From the NCBI RefSeq assembly GCF_002937115.1, contig NZ_NHRY01000272.1, forward strand, positions 62,001-126,000: a stretch of DNA of 64,000 bases, in the 5' to 3' direction. The position numbers and the translations under genes were made by a program. The notes under the pieces were generated by a model. The model saw only the letters and a program-made list of their open reading frames with translations. It did not search any database and was not told the DNA's origin. Below, piece by piece: positions 16,356 through 24,675 of the stretch; within the stretch, counting starts at the first letter, position 1; every line of letters starts with the position of its first letter. Source of the DNA: Rhodopila globiformis (lineage in GTDB: Bacteria; Pseudomonadota; Alphaproteobacteria; Acetobacterales; Acetobacteraceae).

Positions 16356-17228
16356 CTACCCCAGCACCCGCCCGGCAACCACCGACAGCTTGGCAGCAAG
16401 CGCCGGATCGCGCATCGACGGCGCGGTGATCACCGCATTGTCCAGCGCCCGGTCGCAGCCGCAGGGGCACAACGCGCGCGGCTTGCCAAGTTCCGGCACG
16501 GCCGCCTGAACCAGGCCGCGTGCCTTGTCGGCATTGCCCAGCAGCACCTGCACCACGGCCTCGACCGTCACGTGGTCGTGGTCGGGGTGCCAGCAGTCGA
16601 AGTCGGTGACCATGGCCACGGTGGCGTAGCAAAGCTCCGCCTCACGCGCCAGTTTCGCCTCCGGCATGTTGGTCATGCCGATGACGCTGCAGCCCCAGCT
16701 GCGGTACAGCTCGCTCTCCGCCTTGGTGGAGAACTGCGGGCCTTCCATCACCAGGTAGGTGCCGCCGCGGGTCACCGGCAGCGACAGTCCGGAAGCCGCG
16801 CCGTGCAGCGCGTCGCCCAGGCGGTTGCACACCGGATGCGCCATCGAGACATGCGCCACGATGCCGTCGCCGAAGAAGGTCTTCTCCCGCGCGAAGCTGC
16901 GGTCGATGAACTGGTCCACCACGACGAAATGCCCGGGCGGCAGCTCCGCCTTCAGGCTGCCGACCGCCGACAGCGACAGCACGTCGGTGACGCCGCAGCG
17001 CTTCAGCGCATCGATGTTGGCGCGGTAGTTCAGGTGGGTGGGAGAGGTCGGATGGCCTCGCCCGTGGCGCGGCAGGAACACGCACTGAATCCCTGCCAGC
17101 CGGCCGAACATCAGTTCGTCCGACGGGTCGCCCCAGGGGGTTTCGACCCGCCGCCAGGTTTTGTCCTCCAGCCCGTCGATATCGTACAGGCCGGAGCCGC
17201 CGATGATCCCGATGACAGGCTGGATCAT
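16356..17228 (-). CDS. mtnP: S-methyl-5'-thioadenosine phosphorylase
   Basis: A 290-residue purine-nucleoside-phosphorylase-family enzyme. It begins MIQPVIGIIGGSGLYDIDGL, with FLPRHGRGHPTSPTHLNYRA (phosphate and substrate loops), GTYLVMEGPQFSTKAESELY and SVIGMTNMPEAKLAREAELC (the methionine-rich base-binding region). It splits methylthioadenosine into adenine and methylthioribose-1-phosphate for methionine salvage. I chose the ATG at 17228, which has a GGGGAG box about 8 bases upstream; earlier in-frame starts overlap petC. It follows petC by 17 bases and may share its transcript. Confidence 0.94.
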   Translation of the reverse strand: MIQPVIGIIGGSGLYDIDGLEDKTWRRVETPWGDPSDELMFGRLAGIQCVFLPRHGRGHPTSPTHLNYRANIDALKRCGVTDVLSLSAVGSLKAELPPGHFVVVDQFIDRSFAREKTFFGDGIVAHVSMAHPVCNRLGDALHGAASGLSLPVTRGGTYLVMEGPQFSTKAESELYRSWGCSVIGMTNMPEAKLAREAELCYATVAMVTDFDCWHPDHDHVTVEAVVQVLLGNADKARGLVQAAVPELGKPRALCPCGCDRALDNAVITAPSMRDPALAAKLSVVAGRVLG

Positions 17229-17245
17229 CGGCGCGCTCCCCATGG

Positions 17246-18034
17246 TCAATGCTCGACGTTGGCCCAGACCTTGCGCTTCACCGCGTAGGTCAGGCCGGTC
17301 ATGAAGATCAGGAACAGCACGATGCGCACGCCCATCTGCTTGCGCTCGACCATTTCCGGATTGGCCGCCCAGGCCAGGAACGTGACGACGTCATGCGCTT
17401 CCTGGTGCAGGGTGGCCTTGGTGCCGTCGGTGTACTGCACCGTGCCGTCCTGCAGCGGCGGCGGCATGGCGATCCGATGGCCCGGGTACATCGTGTTGTA
17501 GTACTGCCCGGGCTGCAGCTTGAACCCGGCGGGCGCATTCACGAAGCCGGTGAGGATGCCGTAGACATAGTTCGGCCCGCCTTCCCGCGCATTGACCATC
17601 ACCGACAGGTCGGGTGGCACGGCGCCATTGAACACCGCCGCCGCCGCCGTGGCGTTCGGGTAGGGTGAGCGGAACTCACTGGCCGGCAGCGCCGGGCCTT
17701 CCTTCGGATTGCCCTGGTCATCCAGCCCCAACGGCACGGTGAACTGTGCCGCGAACGCCTTGATCTGCTCCGGCGTCAGGCCGATGCCGGCCAGGTCGCG
17801 GTAGTGCAGGAACTTCAGCGAGTGGCAGTTCGAGCAGACCTGGCCGTAGATCTGCAGGCCGCGTTGCGCGGCCGCCAGGTCGAACGTCCCGAACGGGTTC
17901 TCGAAGCTCCAGGACTCATTCGGCATCGTGGCTTCATCCTGCGCGAAGGCAGGGGCTGCCAGGGGAACTGCCAGGGGGGCTGCCAGCAGGGTCGCGGCGA
18001 ACGCGCCTGCCAGGAGGGTACGCAGCTTGGCCAT
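17246..18034 (-). CDS. petC: Cytochrome c1 subunit of the bc1 complex
   Basis: A 262-residue protein with a signal peptide (LLAGAFAATLLAAPLAVPLA), a c-type heme site CSNCH at residues 67-71, and YPGHRIAMPPPL carrying the axial Met. A C-terminal membrane anchor (VRIVLFLIFMTGLTYAVKRK) follows. Cytochrome c1 passes electrons from the Rieske centre to soluble or membrane cytochrome c. The ATG at 18034 shares a base with the petB stop (TAATG), so the two are coupled. The operon is petA (remnant), petB, petC. Cytochrome c1 itself looks intact. Confidence 0.95.
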   Translation of the reverse strand: MAKLRTLLAGAFAATLLAAPLAVPLAAPAFAQDEATMPNESWSFENPFGTFDLAAAQRGLQIYGQVCSNCHSLKFLHYRDLAGIGLTPEQIKAFAAQFTVPLGLDDQGNPKEGPALPASEFRSPYPNATAAAAVFNGAVPPDLSVMVNAREGGPNYVYGILTGFVNAPAGFKLQPGQYYNTMYPGHRIAMPPPLQDGTVQYTDGTKATLHQEAHDVVTFLAWAANPEMVERKQMGVRIVLFLIFMTGLTYAVKRKVWANVEH

Positions 18035-19308
18035 TACGCTTTCTCCATCGGCTTGGCCGCGGCGCCGGTCGGCAGGGGGCCACCGCCGCGAGGGCCGACA
18101 ACGGGATGACTGATGCTCTCGGGCAACGGCAGCGGCCGCTCCAGCTTGCCGAGAATCGGCATGATCACCAGGAACTGGGCGAAGTAGTACAGCGTGCCGA
18201 TGCGGCTGAGCGTCACCCAGATGCCTTCCGGCTTGTGCGCGCCGCAGGCGCCCAGCACGAGGCAGGCCAGCACCCAGACGAACAGCGTCGGGCGGTACAG
18301 CGGCCGGAACCGGCAGCTGCGCACCTTGGAGGTGTCCAGCCAGGGCAGGAAGAACATGATGATCAGCGAGCCGAACATCAGGCAGACGCCCAGCAGCTTG
18401 TCCGGCACCGAGCGCAGGATCGCGTAGAACGGCAGGAAATACCACTCCGGCACGATGTCCGCCGGCGTCTGCATCGGGTTGGCCTGGATGAAGTTGTTCG
18501 GATCGCCCAGGTAGTTCGGCGCGAAGAAGATGAAGATCGCGAAGATCGTCAGGAACACGCCGATGCCGACGCTGTCCTTGATCGTGTAGTACGGGTGGAA
18601 CGGCAGCGTGTCCTGCGGTGACTTCACGTCGATGCCCAGCGGGTTGTTCGACCCGGTGATGTGCAGCGCGGCAACGTGCAGGAAGATCACGCCCACCAGC
18701 ACGAACGGCAGCAGGTAGTGCAGCGCGAAGAACCGGTTCAGAGTCGGGTTGTCAACGCTGAAGCCGCCCCACAGCAGGGTGACGATCTTCGAGCCGACAA
18801 CCGGGAAGGCCGAGAACAGGTTGGTGATGACGGTCGCACCCCAGTACGACATCTGGCCCCAGGGCAGCACGTAGCCCATGAACGCGGTCGCCATCATGAT
18901 GATCAGGATCACCACGCCCAGCATCCACAGCAGCTCACGCGGGCTCTTGTACGAGCCGTAGTACAGGCCGCGGAAAATGTGGATGTAGGTGACGATGAAG
19001 AACATCGACGCGCCGTTCTGGTGCGTGTAGCGCAGCAGCCAGCCGTAGTTGACGTCGCGCATGATGTGCTGGACCGAGGCGAACGCCAGATCCGCATTCG
19101 GCTGGTAGTTCATCGCCAGGAAGATGCCGGTGACGATCATGATGATCAGCACGACCATCGCCAAGGCACCGAAGTTCCAGAAATAGTTGAAGTTTTTCGG
19201 GGTCGGGAAGACCCCGTACTCCTTCTGCATCATCGTGAAGACGGGCAGACGGGTGTCAATCCAGCGTATCACCGGATTGTCGAACTCGCTTTGATGGAGG
19301 CCGGCCAT
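18034..19308 (-). CDS. petB: Cytochrome b subunit of the bc1 complex
   Basis: A 424-residue polytopic protein spanning the full cytochrome b family. It includes [20 protein letters not shown], the [20 protein letters not shown] helix, the ef-loop [19 protein letters not shown] (PEWY quinone-site motif), and paired heme-ligating His in the second and fourth helices. It binds hemes bL and bH and both quinone sites. The sequence is intact, with normal C-terminal helices. It lies 36 bases after the petA remnant and overlaps petC by one base. Confidence 0.97.
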   Translation of the reverse strand: MAGLHQSEFDNPVIRWIDTRLPVFTMMQKEYGVFPTPKNFNYFWNFGALAMVVLIIMIVTGIFLAMNYQPNADLAFASVQHIMRDVNYGWLLRYTHQNGASMFFIVTYIHIFRGLYYGSYKSPRELLWMLGVVILIIMMATAFMGYVLPWGQMSYWGATVITNLFSAFPVVGSKIVTLLWGGFSVDNPTLNRFFALHYLLPFVLVGVIFLHVAALHITGSNNPLGIDVKSPQDTLPFHPYYTIKDSVGIGVFLTIFAIFIFFAPNYLGDPNNFIQANPMQTPADIVPEWYFLPFYAILRSVPDKLLGVCLMFGSLIIMFFLPWLDTSKVRSCRFRPLYRPTLFVWVLACLVLGACGAHKPEGIWVTLSRIGTLYYFAQFLVIMPILGKLERPLPLPESISHPVVGPRGGGPLPTGAAAKPMEKA

Positions 19309-19344
19309 ATTTGTTTCCCTGTCACGGGCGGACGTTTGATCGGA

Positions 19345-19488
19345 TCAGCCGATCTTGATCTGGTTGTTGTTGAGCAAGGCGCCCATGCCGACGGCGGTGC
19401 CAGCGGGGGCGACCAGTTGCAGCAAATTGCGCTTTGATAATTTTCCGGGCGGGCCGGAACGGATTGAAACAGCGGCGGAGTCGGCCAT
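19345..19488 (-). pseudogene. petA: Internally deleted Rieske iron-sulfur protein gene (petA remnant)
   Basis: The 47-codon frame begins MADSAAVSIRSGPPGKLSKR and continues NLLQLVAPAGTAVGMGALL. This is the Rieske N-terminal Tat/anchor region. It then jumps straight to NNNQIKIG and a stop, which looks like the extreme C-terminus of a bc1 Rieske protein. The roughly 130-150 residues between them are missing, including both CTHLGC and CPCHGS [2Fe-2S] motifs. The frame is preserved across the junction. It occupies the petA position directly upstream of petB, has a GAGGGA box and a proper start. A bc1 complex built from this gene could not oxidise quinol. A tiny unrelated membrane peptide is the alternative, but the position argues against it. 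Confidence 0.72.
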
Positions 19489-19691
19489 TCTTTCCCTCAG
19501 GTTACCGTTTCAGCCAGGGCGCACGCACGTCCGGCCGCGAGCCCGCCCTGCGACCGGCTCGAACACCAATCTGTTACTGACCGGGTTGCCCCGGGCTTGG
19601 AACCTGGGCAGTCTAGAGAGCGGCCCAGCCCCCTGCAACGCAACAGGAAGGATGTGGGGTTATCGCGACTACAGCCCAGGAACAAGCCCTG

Positions 19692-20576
19692 ATGCCCGAA
19701 AATTTTAGCCTGCCGCCGCATGAGGCGATGAAACAAGCTGCACGTGCCTGGTTCGAAACCTTGCGGGACAGAATTTGTGCAGAATTCGAAGCCATCGAGG
19801 ACGAATGTACCACCAGCCGCCCCGCTGGCCGGTTCGAGCGCTCGGCCTGGAGCCGCCCGACCGAGGACGGCTCGGACGGCGGCGGCGGCGTCATGAGCGT
19901 GCTGCGCGGCCGGGTGTTCGAGAAGGTCGGCGTCAACGTCTCCACCGTGACGGGCGAATTCAGCCCCGGCTTCCGCGCGCAGATCCCCGGCGCGGCCGAG
20001 GACCCGCGGTTCTGGGCCAGCGGCATCAGCCTGGTGGCGCACATGCAGAGCCCGAAGGTGCCGGCGGCGCATTTCAACACACGGATGCTGGTCACCACCA
20101 AGGGCTGGTTCGGCGGCGGCGGCGACCTGACGCCGATGCGGCCGGAGACTCCGGAAGCCCGGGAAGACGCCGCGGACTTCCACGCCGCTTTCCGCGCCGC
20201 GTGCGATCGGCATGACTCTTCTTATTATGAGACCTTCAAGGCCTGGTGCGACCGCTATTTCTACCTGCCGCACCGGCAGGAGCCGCGCGGCGCCGGCGGC
20301 ATCTTCTTCGACCAGCACGCCTCCGGCGACGCCGAGGCGGACTTCGCCTTCGTGCGGGACGTTGGGGCGGCGTTCCTGGCGGCCTATCCCCGGATCATCC
20401 GCCGGCGCATGGCCGCGCCCTGGACGCAGGAGGACCGCGACCACCAGCTTGTCCGGCGGGGCCGCTACGTCGAATTCAACCTGCTGCACGACCGTGGGAC
20501 GATCTTCGGGTTGCAAACCGGCGGCAACGTCGAGGCGATCCTGATGAGCCTGCCGCCGGAGGTGCGCTGGCCGTAG
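19692..20576 (+). CDS. hemF: Oxygen-dependent coproporphyrinogen III oxidase
   Basis: A 294-residue protein with the HemF core: [58 protein letters not shown] and FDQHASG, ending [19 protein letters not shown]. HemF decarboxylates two propionates of coproporphyrinogen III with O2 to make protoporphyrinogen IX, in heme (and bacteriochlorophyll) synthesis. It is the aerobic enzyme; the oxygen-independent HemN is not in the window. It is divergent from petA with a 200-base gap that must hold both promoters. Confidence 0.96.
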   Translation: MPENFSLPPHEAMKQAARAWFETLRDRICAEFEAIEDECTTSRPAGRFERSAWSRPTEDGSDGGGGVMSVLRGRVFEKVGVNVSTVTGEFSPGFRAQIPGAAEDPRFWASGISLVAHMQSPKVPAAHFNTRMLVTTKGWFGGGGDLTPMRPETPEAREDAADFHAAFRAACDRHDSSYYETFKAWCDRYFYLPHRQEPRGAGGIFFDQHASGDAEADFAFVRDVGAAFLAAYPRIIRRRMAAPWTQEDRDHQLVRRGRYVEFNLLHDRGTIFGLQTGGNVEAILMSLPPEVRWP

Positions 20577-20598
20577 GGTGGCTGGCCTGGGCTGAAGC

Positions 20599-20732
20599 CT
20601 CTCCGTCGTGGCCGGGCGTGTCCCCATGCGTATCAGGATAGGGTGGTGGCCGGAGAAAGATTTGGCGCCGCGGCCGTTCTCTCTCCGTCGTGGCCGGGCG
20701 TGTCCCTACCGGATGCACACATCTCGGAAACG
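20599..20732 (+). repeat. Intergenic repeat D, two direct partial copies
   Basis: CTCTCCGTCGTGGCCGGGCG begins at 20599 and again at 20681. The second copy continues through GTGTCCCTACCGGATGCAC and ACATCTCGGAAACG. The same tail (GGATGCACACATC.CGGAAACG) recurs near 27320-27345 and 27738-27765, and inverted near 27925-27940. It is non-coding and marks gene-poor gaps. Confidence 0.65.
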
Positions 20733-20757
20733 ACCCGCCGTGGCCGCGGCTCACCCC

Positions 20758-20843
20758 GTCATGGCGGGCGCAGGCCCGCCATCCACGCCTTTGCCGCGAT
20801 CAGCACCGCAAGGCGTGGATGGTCCGCCTTCGCGGACCATGAC
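20758..20843. repeat. Palindromic repeat A, copy 1
   Basis: An 86-bp imperfect palindrome. The outer arm starts GTCATGG, the inner arms are CCATCCACGCCTT and AAGGCGTGGATGG, and the far arm is CATGAC. The same design recurs at 33199, 42569, 49256 and 53089. It overlaps the 3' end of the DUF429 gene, whose stop codon at 20800 lies inside it. Confidence 0.75.
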
Positions 20844-21870
20844 GGGGAGAGGATGGTGGCCCACGCTCAATGACGCGGTAATTCCCTGACGAGGAGGAAA
20901 CGGGTTGCTCGCCGGCCTGCTGCACCGGCAGGGCCGTCTGCCCCAGTACCCACCCCTCCCACCGCCGGATCCAGGGATCGTCGGGCGCAGTGTCCGGCCG
21001 GTTGCCCGCCAGCACGTTCAGCAAGCACAGCACGCCCAGCAGGCTGTCGAACCGGTCCTCGCCGGCGGCGTCGGCGCCGAAGCCGTCGCGGATGGCGCGG
21101 CGCAGTTCGTCGTCCGGCGCCGCCGCCTGCCCCTCGATCGCCGCCAGCAGATCGTCCGCGATGGCGCGGCGATCCGCCTGCCGCCGCTTGCTGCCGCGCA
21201 GCCGCAGGTTGAGGTGGCGCAGCGCCTCGGCCGGGTAGGTCTCGGCCAGGGCGACGGCGCCGGGGGTGAGCAACGCGTGGAACGGCCCCTCGAACGGCCA
21301 GAGGCGCAGCGGCGCGCCGGCCTCCAGCGCCGGCAGCAGCAGCGACTGCCAGGCGGCGATGGCGGCCTTGCCGGACTGGTTGGCGCCCAGCGTCCAGAAC
21401 AGCGGCGCGCCGGCCGGCCGCTCGGCGGTCGCGCGGTCGCAGGCCCGGCACAGCGCCGCCGCGTCCGGCAGGCCGAGCGCCCGGGCGTGCGACAGCCGCG
21501 TCATCCCGGCGATGCCGTGGGCGGGGTAGAACGGCCGGCCGGGCCTGATGTCGTCCAGGGTGGGGCAGACCGAGAAAAAGTCCGGCATCGCCCGGATACC
21601 GCGCAGGAAGGCCGGGAAGTCCGCCTCGGTCCGGCTTGCGGCGTAGGCGCGTGGCAGGCCGACGGGCAGATCGACGCCCAGGGCGGCGGTGCCGCCGTCG
21701 GCCTGCTGCGTCAGGCGGGACAGGAAGGTGGCGACGTCGCCGACTGGGCGCGGAGCCGTCAGCAGCCAGCCGGCGCCGCGGCGGCGGGCGACCGTGACCC
21801 AGCGCTTGCGCGGATCGACGCTCCAGTCCGCGTGGGCGGCGAGGTCAGCTGCCAAGCGGGCGTTGCGCAC
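20800..21870 (-). CDS. DUF429 family protein
   Basis: A protein of about 356 residues. The N-terminal strand HADWSVDPRKRWVTVARR and the GVDLPVGLPRAYA motif match DUF429, a predicted RNase H-fold family whose members often carry such a first Asp. EDRFDSLLGVLCLLNVLAGN near the C-terminus is also family-like. The start is unsure: no good Shine-Dalgarno box was found and the gene overlaps the preceding small gene. The last 20 or so residues (GPPSSPRHGPRRRTIHALRC) are encoded by palindromic repeat A, so the natural C-terminus was probably replaced when the repeat arrived. The function is unknown. Confidence 0.7.
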   Translation of the reverse strand: MRNARLAADLAAHADWSVDPRKRWVTVARRRGAGWLLTAPRPVGDVATFLSRLTQQADGGTAALGVDLPVGLPRAYAASRTEADFPAFLRGIRAMPDFFSVCPTLDDIRPGRPFYPAHGIAGMTRLSHARALGLPDAAALCRACDRATAERPAGAPLFWTLGANQSGKAAIAAWQSLLLPALEAGAPLRLWPFEGPFHALLTPGAVALAETYPAEALRHLNLRLRGSKRRQADRRAIADDLLAAIEGQAAAPDDELRRAIRDGFGADAAGEDRFDSLLGVLCLLNVLAGNRPDTAPDDPWIRRWEGWVLGQTALPVQQAGEQPVSSSSGNYRVIERGPPSSPRHGPRRRTIHALRC

Positions 21871-22075
21871 GCTCCAGCAGGCGGCCCCAGAAGCCGGGCG
21901 GCTTGGCCGGTTTCGCCGGCCTGGCGGCATCGGCGGCCTTCTGCTTCGCCTTGGCCTCGGCTTCCTGCTGGCGCTGCTTGCTGGCGAGCCACTTGTCCAG
22001 GCTCATGCCGGCCTTGGCGGCGCGCCGTTCCTCGTAGGCGCGCTGGCCTTCGCTGAGTGTTTTGGGTGATTGCAC
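21845..22075 (-). CDS. Small basic hypothetical protein
   Basis: A 76-residue, Lys/Ala/Gln-rich helical protein (GQRAYEERRAAKAGMSLDKW, then ASKQRQQEAEAKAKQKAADA). It starts with GTG at 22075, preceded by GGGGA about 7 bases upstream. The central part is likely a coiled coil and no membrane segment is seen. I recognise no named family. The composition and the overlap with the downstream DUF429 gene suggest a two-gene unit. It is probably real because of its length, its start and its codon pattern. Confidence 0.55.
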   Translation of the reverse strand: MQSPKTLSEGQRAYEERRAAKAGMSLDKWLASKQRQQEAEAKAKQKAADAARPAKPAKPPGFWGRLLERAQRPLGS

Positions 22076-22125
22076 GGTAGTCCCCGGGTTTCCGGCGGTA
22101 TTACGCGCGAGGCGGGGCGGTGATC

Positions 22126-22294
22126 AAGCGCGGCGGTGGGAGCCGGGCGGCACCGACCAGGGGCCACGGCGGCCAGCAGCGGCTGCAGCGCGTGCGGCAG
22201 ATTGTGGAAGACCGCCGGCGCGATCATGCCGATGCCCGGAAGTTCCAGGCTCTGCACGATCATCGCCATGCCGCAGACGAACAGGGCAGCGGTG
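22126..22294 (-). pseudogene. Possible 3' remnant of a membrane protein gene
   Basis: Immediately after the DUF4276 stop, in another minus-strand frame, the sequence reads RFLITAALFVCGMAMIVQSL, then ELPGIGMIAPAVFHNLPHAL and LLAAVAPGR. That is a convincing hydrophobic helix with a Gly/Pro turn. It has no start of its own and abuts the DUF4276 gene, as if a membrane-protein gene had been cut there. It could also be chance. Confidence 0.25.
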
Positions 22295-22295
22295 A

Positions 22296-22919
22296 TCAGG
22301 AACCGACCGCTTCCAGGACAGCAGCCCGAAACGCCGCAAAGCTTCGGGAGGTATTTGCATCCGGGCGCATTGCCCCGCCGATGGCACGGGCGGCCTCCAC
22401 CTTCCTCAGGCCGAGATTGAAGTATCCCGCTGCCTTGAGCACCCGTTCGAAGGCTTCCCAGGTTCCTCCCTTGATGGCATCGGGGTTTCGATAGGCGGCC
22501 TGGGCAGGAACGGTCGCCGATACGCGCGGATAGGCCGCGTGAACAGCAGCCCAGTCGCCGAAGAACCATGCCTCCAGTTCCTCGACGGCGATGCGATTGG
22601 CCACCCGCCACCCGGACCGGCCGGCCATGCTGCGGGTGCTGAGTCCGGACAGGCTTGCCGCCTGTTCCATGGCTTGCTTCAGCCGATGGCAGTCGTCGTC
22701 ATCGCGGTCGAGCAGAACAATGATGCGGCTGGACTCCGGCAGCCAGTGTGCGTAACCGCGCAGGCGCTGCTCCAGCTTGCGGAGAAGGTCGTGCTTGCCC
22801 TGGAAGGCGCGAATGGCGAACGTTGCGCGGCCCTGAAGCATTTTCGGCAGCATTTCCCCAAGAAATGCTTCCATCGACGGCTCCTCCACGAGGAGTTCCA
22901 GATGTGTCGCAGGCATCAT
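22296..22919 (-). CDS. DUF4276 family TOPRIM-like protein
   Basis: A protein of about 207 residues. LELLVEEPSMEAFLGEMLP (acidic residues near 12-13) and RIIVLLDRDDDDCHRL (Asp cluster near 71-76) fit the Glu...Asp-x-Asp pattern of the TOPRIM fold seen in DUF4276. TOPRIM domains catalyse nucleic-acid cleavage or related phosphoryl transfer; the chemistry of this family is unknown. It begins 12 bases after the stop of the AAA ATPase gene, so the two are probably translated together. The pair resembles a split OLD-like or PARIS-like arrangement of ATPase plus TOPRIM partner. Start ATG at 22919 or 22916. Confidence 0.75.
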   Translation of the reverse strand: MMPATHLELLVEEPSMEAFLGEMLPKMLQGRATFAIRAFQGKHDLLRKLEQRLRGYAHWLPESSRIIVLLDRDDDDCHRLKQAMEQAASLSGLSTRSMAGRSGWRVANRIAVEELEAWFFGDWAAVHAAYPRVSATVPAQAAYRNPDAIKGGTWEAFERVLKAAGYFNLGLRKVEAARAIGGAMRPDANTSRSFAAFRAAVLEAVGS

Positions 22920-22930
22920 CGATCCAGGCG

Positions 22931-24166
22931 CTATCGGCTCGGCGCTCCCTCTTTGACCAAGGGATCGCCAACGCCGAAATGTCCTTCGATCCAGAGATCG
23001 CCCAGCAGGGCACCTTCCTTGATGAAGTCGTTGATGCCCTGGGCTTCCGAGACAAGCGCCACTTTGGCATAGCCATCCGTATCGCGATACAGAACCCGGA
23101 CTTCCTCCGGCCTCAGCGCATTGAGAAAAAATGGCGAGTGTGTCGTTACCAGCAACTGCCCCCGTGCCGCCGCGCCCCGGCATTCTTCCGCCAGGCCGTA
23201 GAGCAGCCTGGGGTGCAAGAAATTTTCCGGCTCCTCGATGCCAATGAAGGGCGGTGGTGCCGGATCGTACAGCAGGACCAGATAGGCAAGCATTTTCAAT
23301 GTGCCGTCGGAGGCAAACCGGGCCAGGATAGGATTTTGAAACGGTACATCCTTGATCGTCAGCAGCAGCCGGCCATCCGGCATCGGCTCGGCCAGGACCT
23401 TCTCGATGCGCGGAACGCGTGAGCGAAGCGCCGCGAAGATGCGATCAAGACGGTCTGGATGTTGTTCCTTCAGATACTCGATGACGTTCGCAAGATTGTC
23501 GCCGGTGCGCGAAAGCCGATACTGTGGACCGGCTTCCGGCTGAGCTCGGGTGTTGTCGACGGAGAGATACGAGACATACCACCCGGTGATGAAATCGCGC
23601 AGGGCAGCGACACGTGGATGTTCGGCAAACTGGCCGAGTGCATTCACCGCGATCAGATCCGGTGACTTCAGCGGAATGTTGTGCCGTGTGTCCTCGATAT
23701 CCGGCCGCTCACCGCTCGCGGCCCGCCCCTTGCCTTCGTGGTACTCAAGGAACCGAAACGGCCTGCCGTGACTGGCCCGCCTCCATTGCAACCATTCCTC
23801 CACGACGACCGGCGAACCGTTTCGCTCATCGACCGCCAGATGATAGGTTATGGTCGGGTATTCAGGTTCCTTGTACTTGATCTCGATAACCAGCGGCCCG
23901 TCGGATCCGCGGGATTTTAGCTCCCTGGCGCGCCCGCGCCGGTCCCATGCGCGCCGCAGGCCGGATTCGAAGCACTCCGAGAGGAAGGCAAAGACATCGA
24001 AGACTGTGGACTTTCCGCTGCCGTTCGGTCCGAGCAAGACAGTCAACGGCGTGAGATTCCTGAACTCGACACTGCGAAGAGCCCGGTAGTTCTCAACTCT
24101 CAGATACGTAATCCGGTCAGGCCGCACGATGGCGCCCTCAGGATCCATCTTCGGGGTCAGGTTCAT
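22931..24166 (-). CDS. AAA-family (ABC/SMC-like) ATPase, partner of DUF4276 protein
   Basis: A 411-residue ATPase of the AAA_15/AAA_21 type. Walker A is GPNGSGKS at residues 46-53, the signature-like SDGTLK at 286-291, Walker B FIGIEEPE at 307-314, and the switch His is in THSP at 342-345. The N-terminus [19 protein letters not shown] is the usual start of RecF/OLD-like ATPases. The head is continuous, with no TOPRIM domain; that activity seems supplied by the adjacent DUF4276 protein. Such ATPase-TOPRIM pairs include known anti-phage systems. No regulator lies next to it. The true start may be the ATG at 24148. Confidence 0.88.
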   Translation of the reverse strand: MNLTPKMDPEGAIVRPDRITYLRVENYRALRSVEFRNLTPLTVLLGPNGSGKSTVFDVFAFLSECFESGLRRAWDRRGRARELKSRGSDGPLVIEIKYKEPEYPTITYHLAVDERNGSPVVVEEWLQWRRASHGRPFRFLEYHEGKGRAASGERPDIEDTRHNIPLKSPDLIAVNALGQFAEHPRVAALRDFITGWYVSYLSVDNTRAQPEAGPQYRLSRTGDNLANVIEYLKEQHPDRLDRIFAALRSRVPRIEKVLAEPMPDGRLLLTIKDVPFQNPILARFASDGTLKMLAYLVLLYDPAPPPFIGIEEPENFLHPRLLYGLAEECRGAAARGQLLVTTHSPFFLNALRPEEVRVLYRDTDGYAKVALVSEAQGINDFIKEGALLGDLWIEGHFGVGDPLVKEGAPSR

Positions 24167-24288
24167 GAAAAGTGTTTGGCATTGGTGGCGCGGGACGTAT
24201 AGCCCAAGTTGATCCAGATTCCCAATAGTCCCTTTCAGGCGGTCAGCCAGGCAGCCGCCCTACTGCGTCCCGCGCCACCACTTCCGAA

Positions 24289-24612
24289 CTACTGCACCGT
24301 CGACTTCTGCGTCGGCACGATCCGCGTCACCACGATCGCCGAGCGGTCCAGATACTCCGGAATCCGCGGCGCCATTTCCTTCTTCCAGTAGTCCGATTCA
24401 TACACCGCCTTGTAGAGTGCCTCCCGCTCCGCCTCGCTTTCGAAGCGGCGCAGCCAGACATAGACCGACGAATCCGTCTCGCCGCGGAAACTGCCGGTGA
24501 TCACCATGCCTTTCGACACCTGGAACGGAATGATCTCCTGTTCCATCACCGTCACCCACTCGTCCATCTTGCCCGGCAGCACCTTGTACTGGCGCAGTTC
24601 GTAGAATGCCAT
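24289..24612 (-). CDS. NIPSNAP family protein
   Basis: A 107-residue dimeric alpha/beta barrel-type protein (MAFYELRQYKVLPGKMDEWV, then VYVWLRRFESEAEREALYKA and VYESDYWKKEMAP). This matches the NIPSNAP family, which also includes bacterial proteins of unknown substrate. There are no metal or cofactor motifs to assign a reaction. It sits about 60 bases downstream of the AsmA gene on the same strand and may be co-transcribed with it. Confidence 0.85.
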   Translation of the reverse strand: MAFYELRQYKVLPGKMDEWVTVMEQEIIPFQVSKGMVITGSFRGETDSSVYVWLRRFESEAEREALYKAVYESDYWKKEMAPRIPEYLDRSAIVVTRIVPTQKSTVQ

Positions 24613-24675
24613 CGGTTCCCTCCTGATCGGTTGTTGTCCACCGCCAGGAAGCCACGCCAGCCGTCCCGGCGCAAC

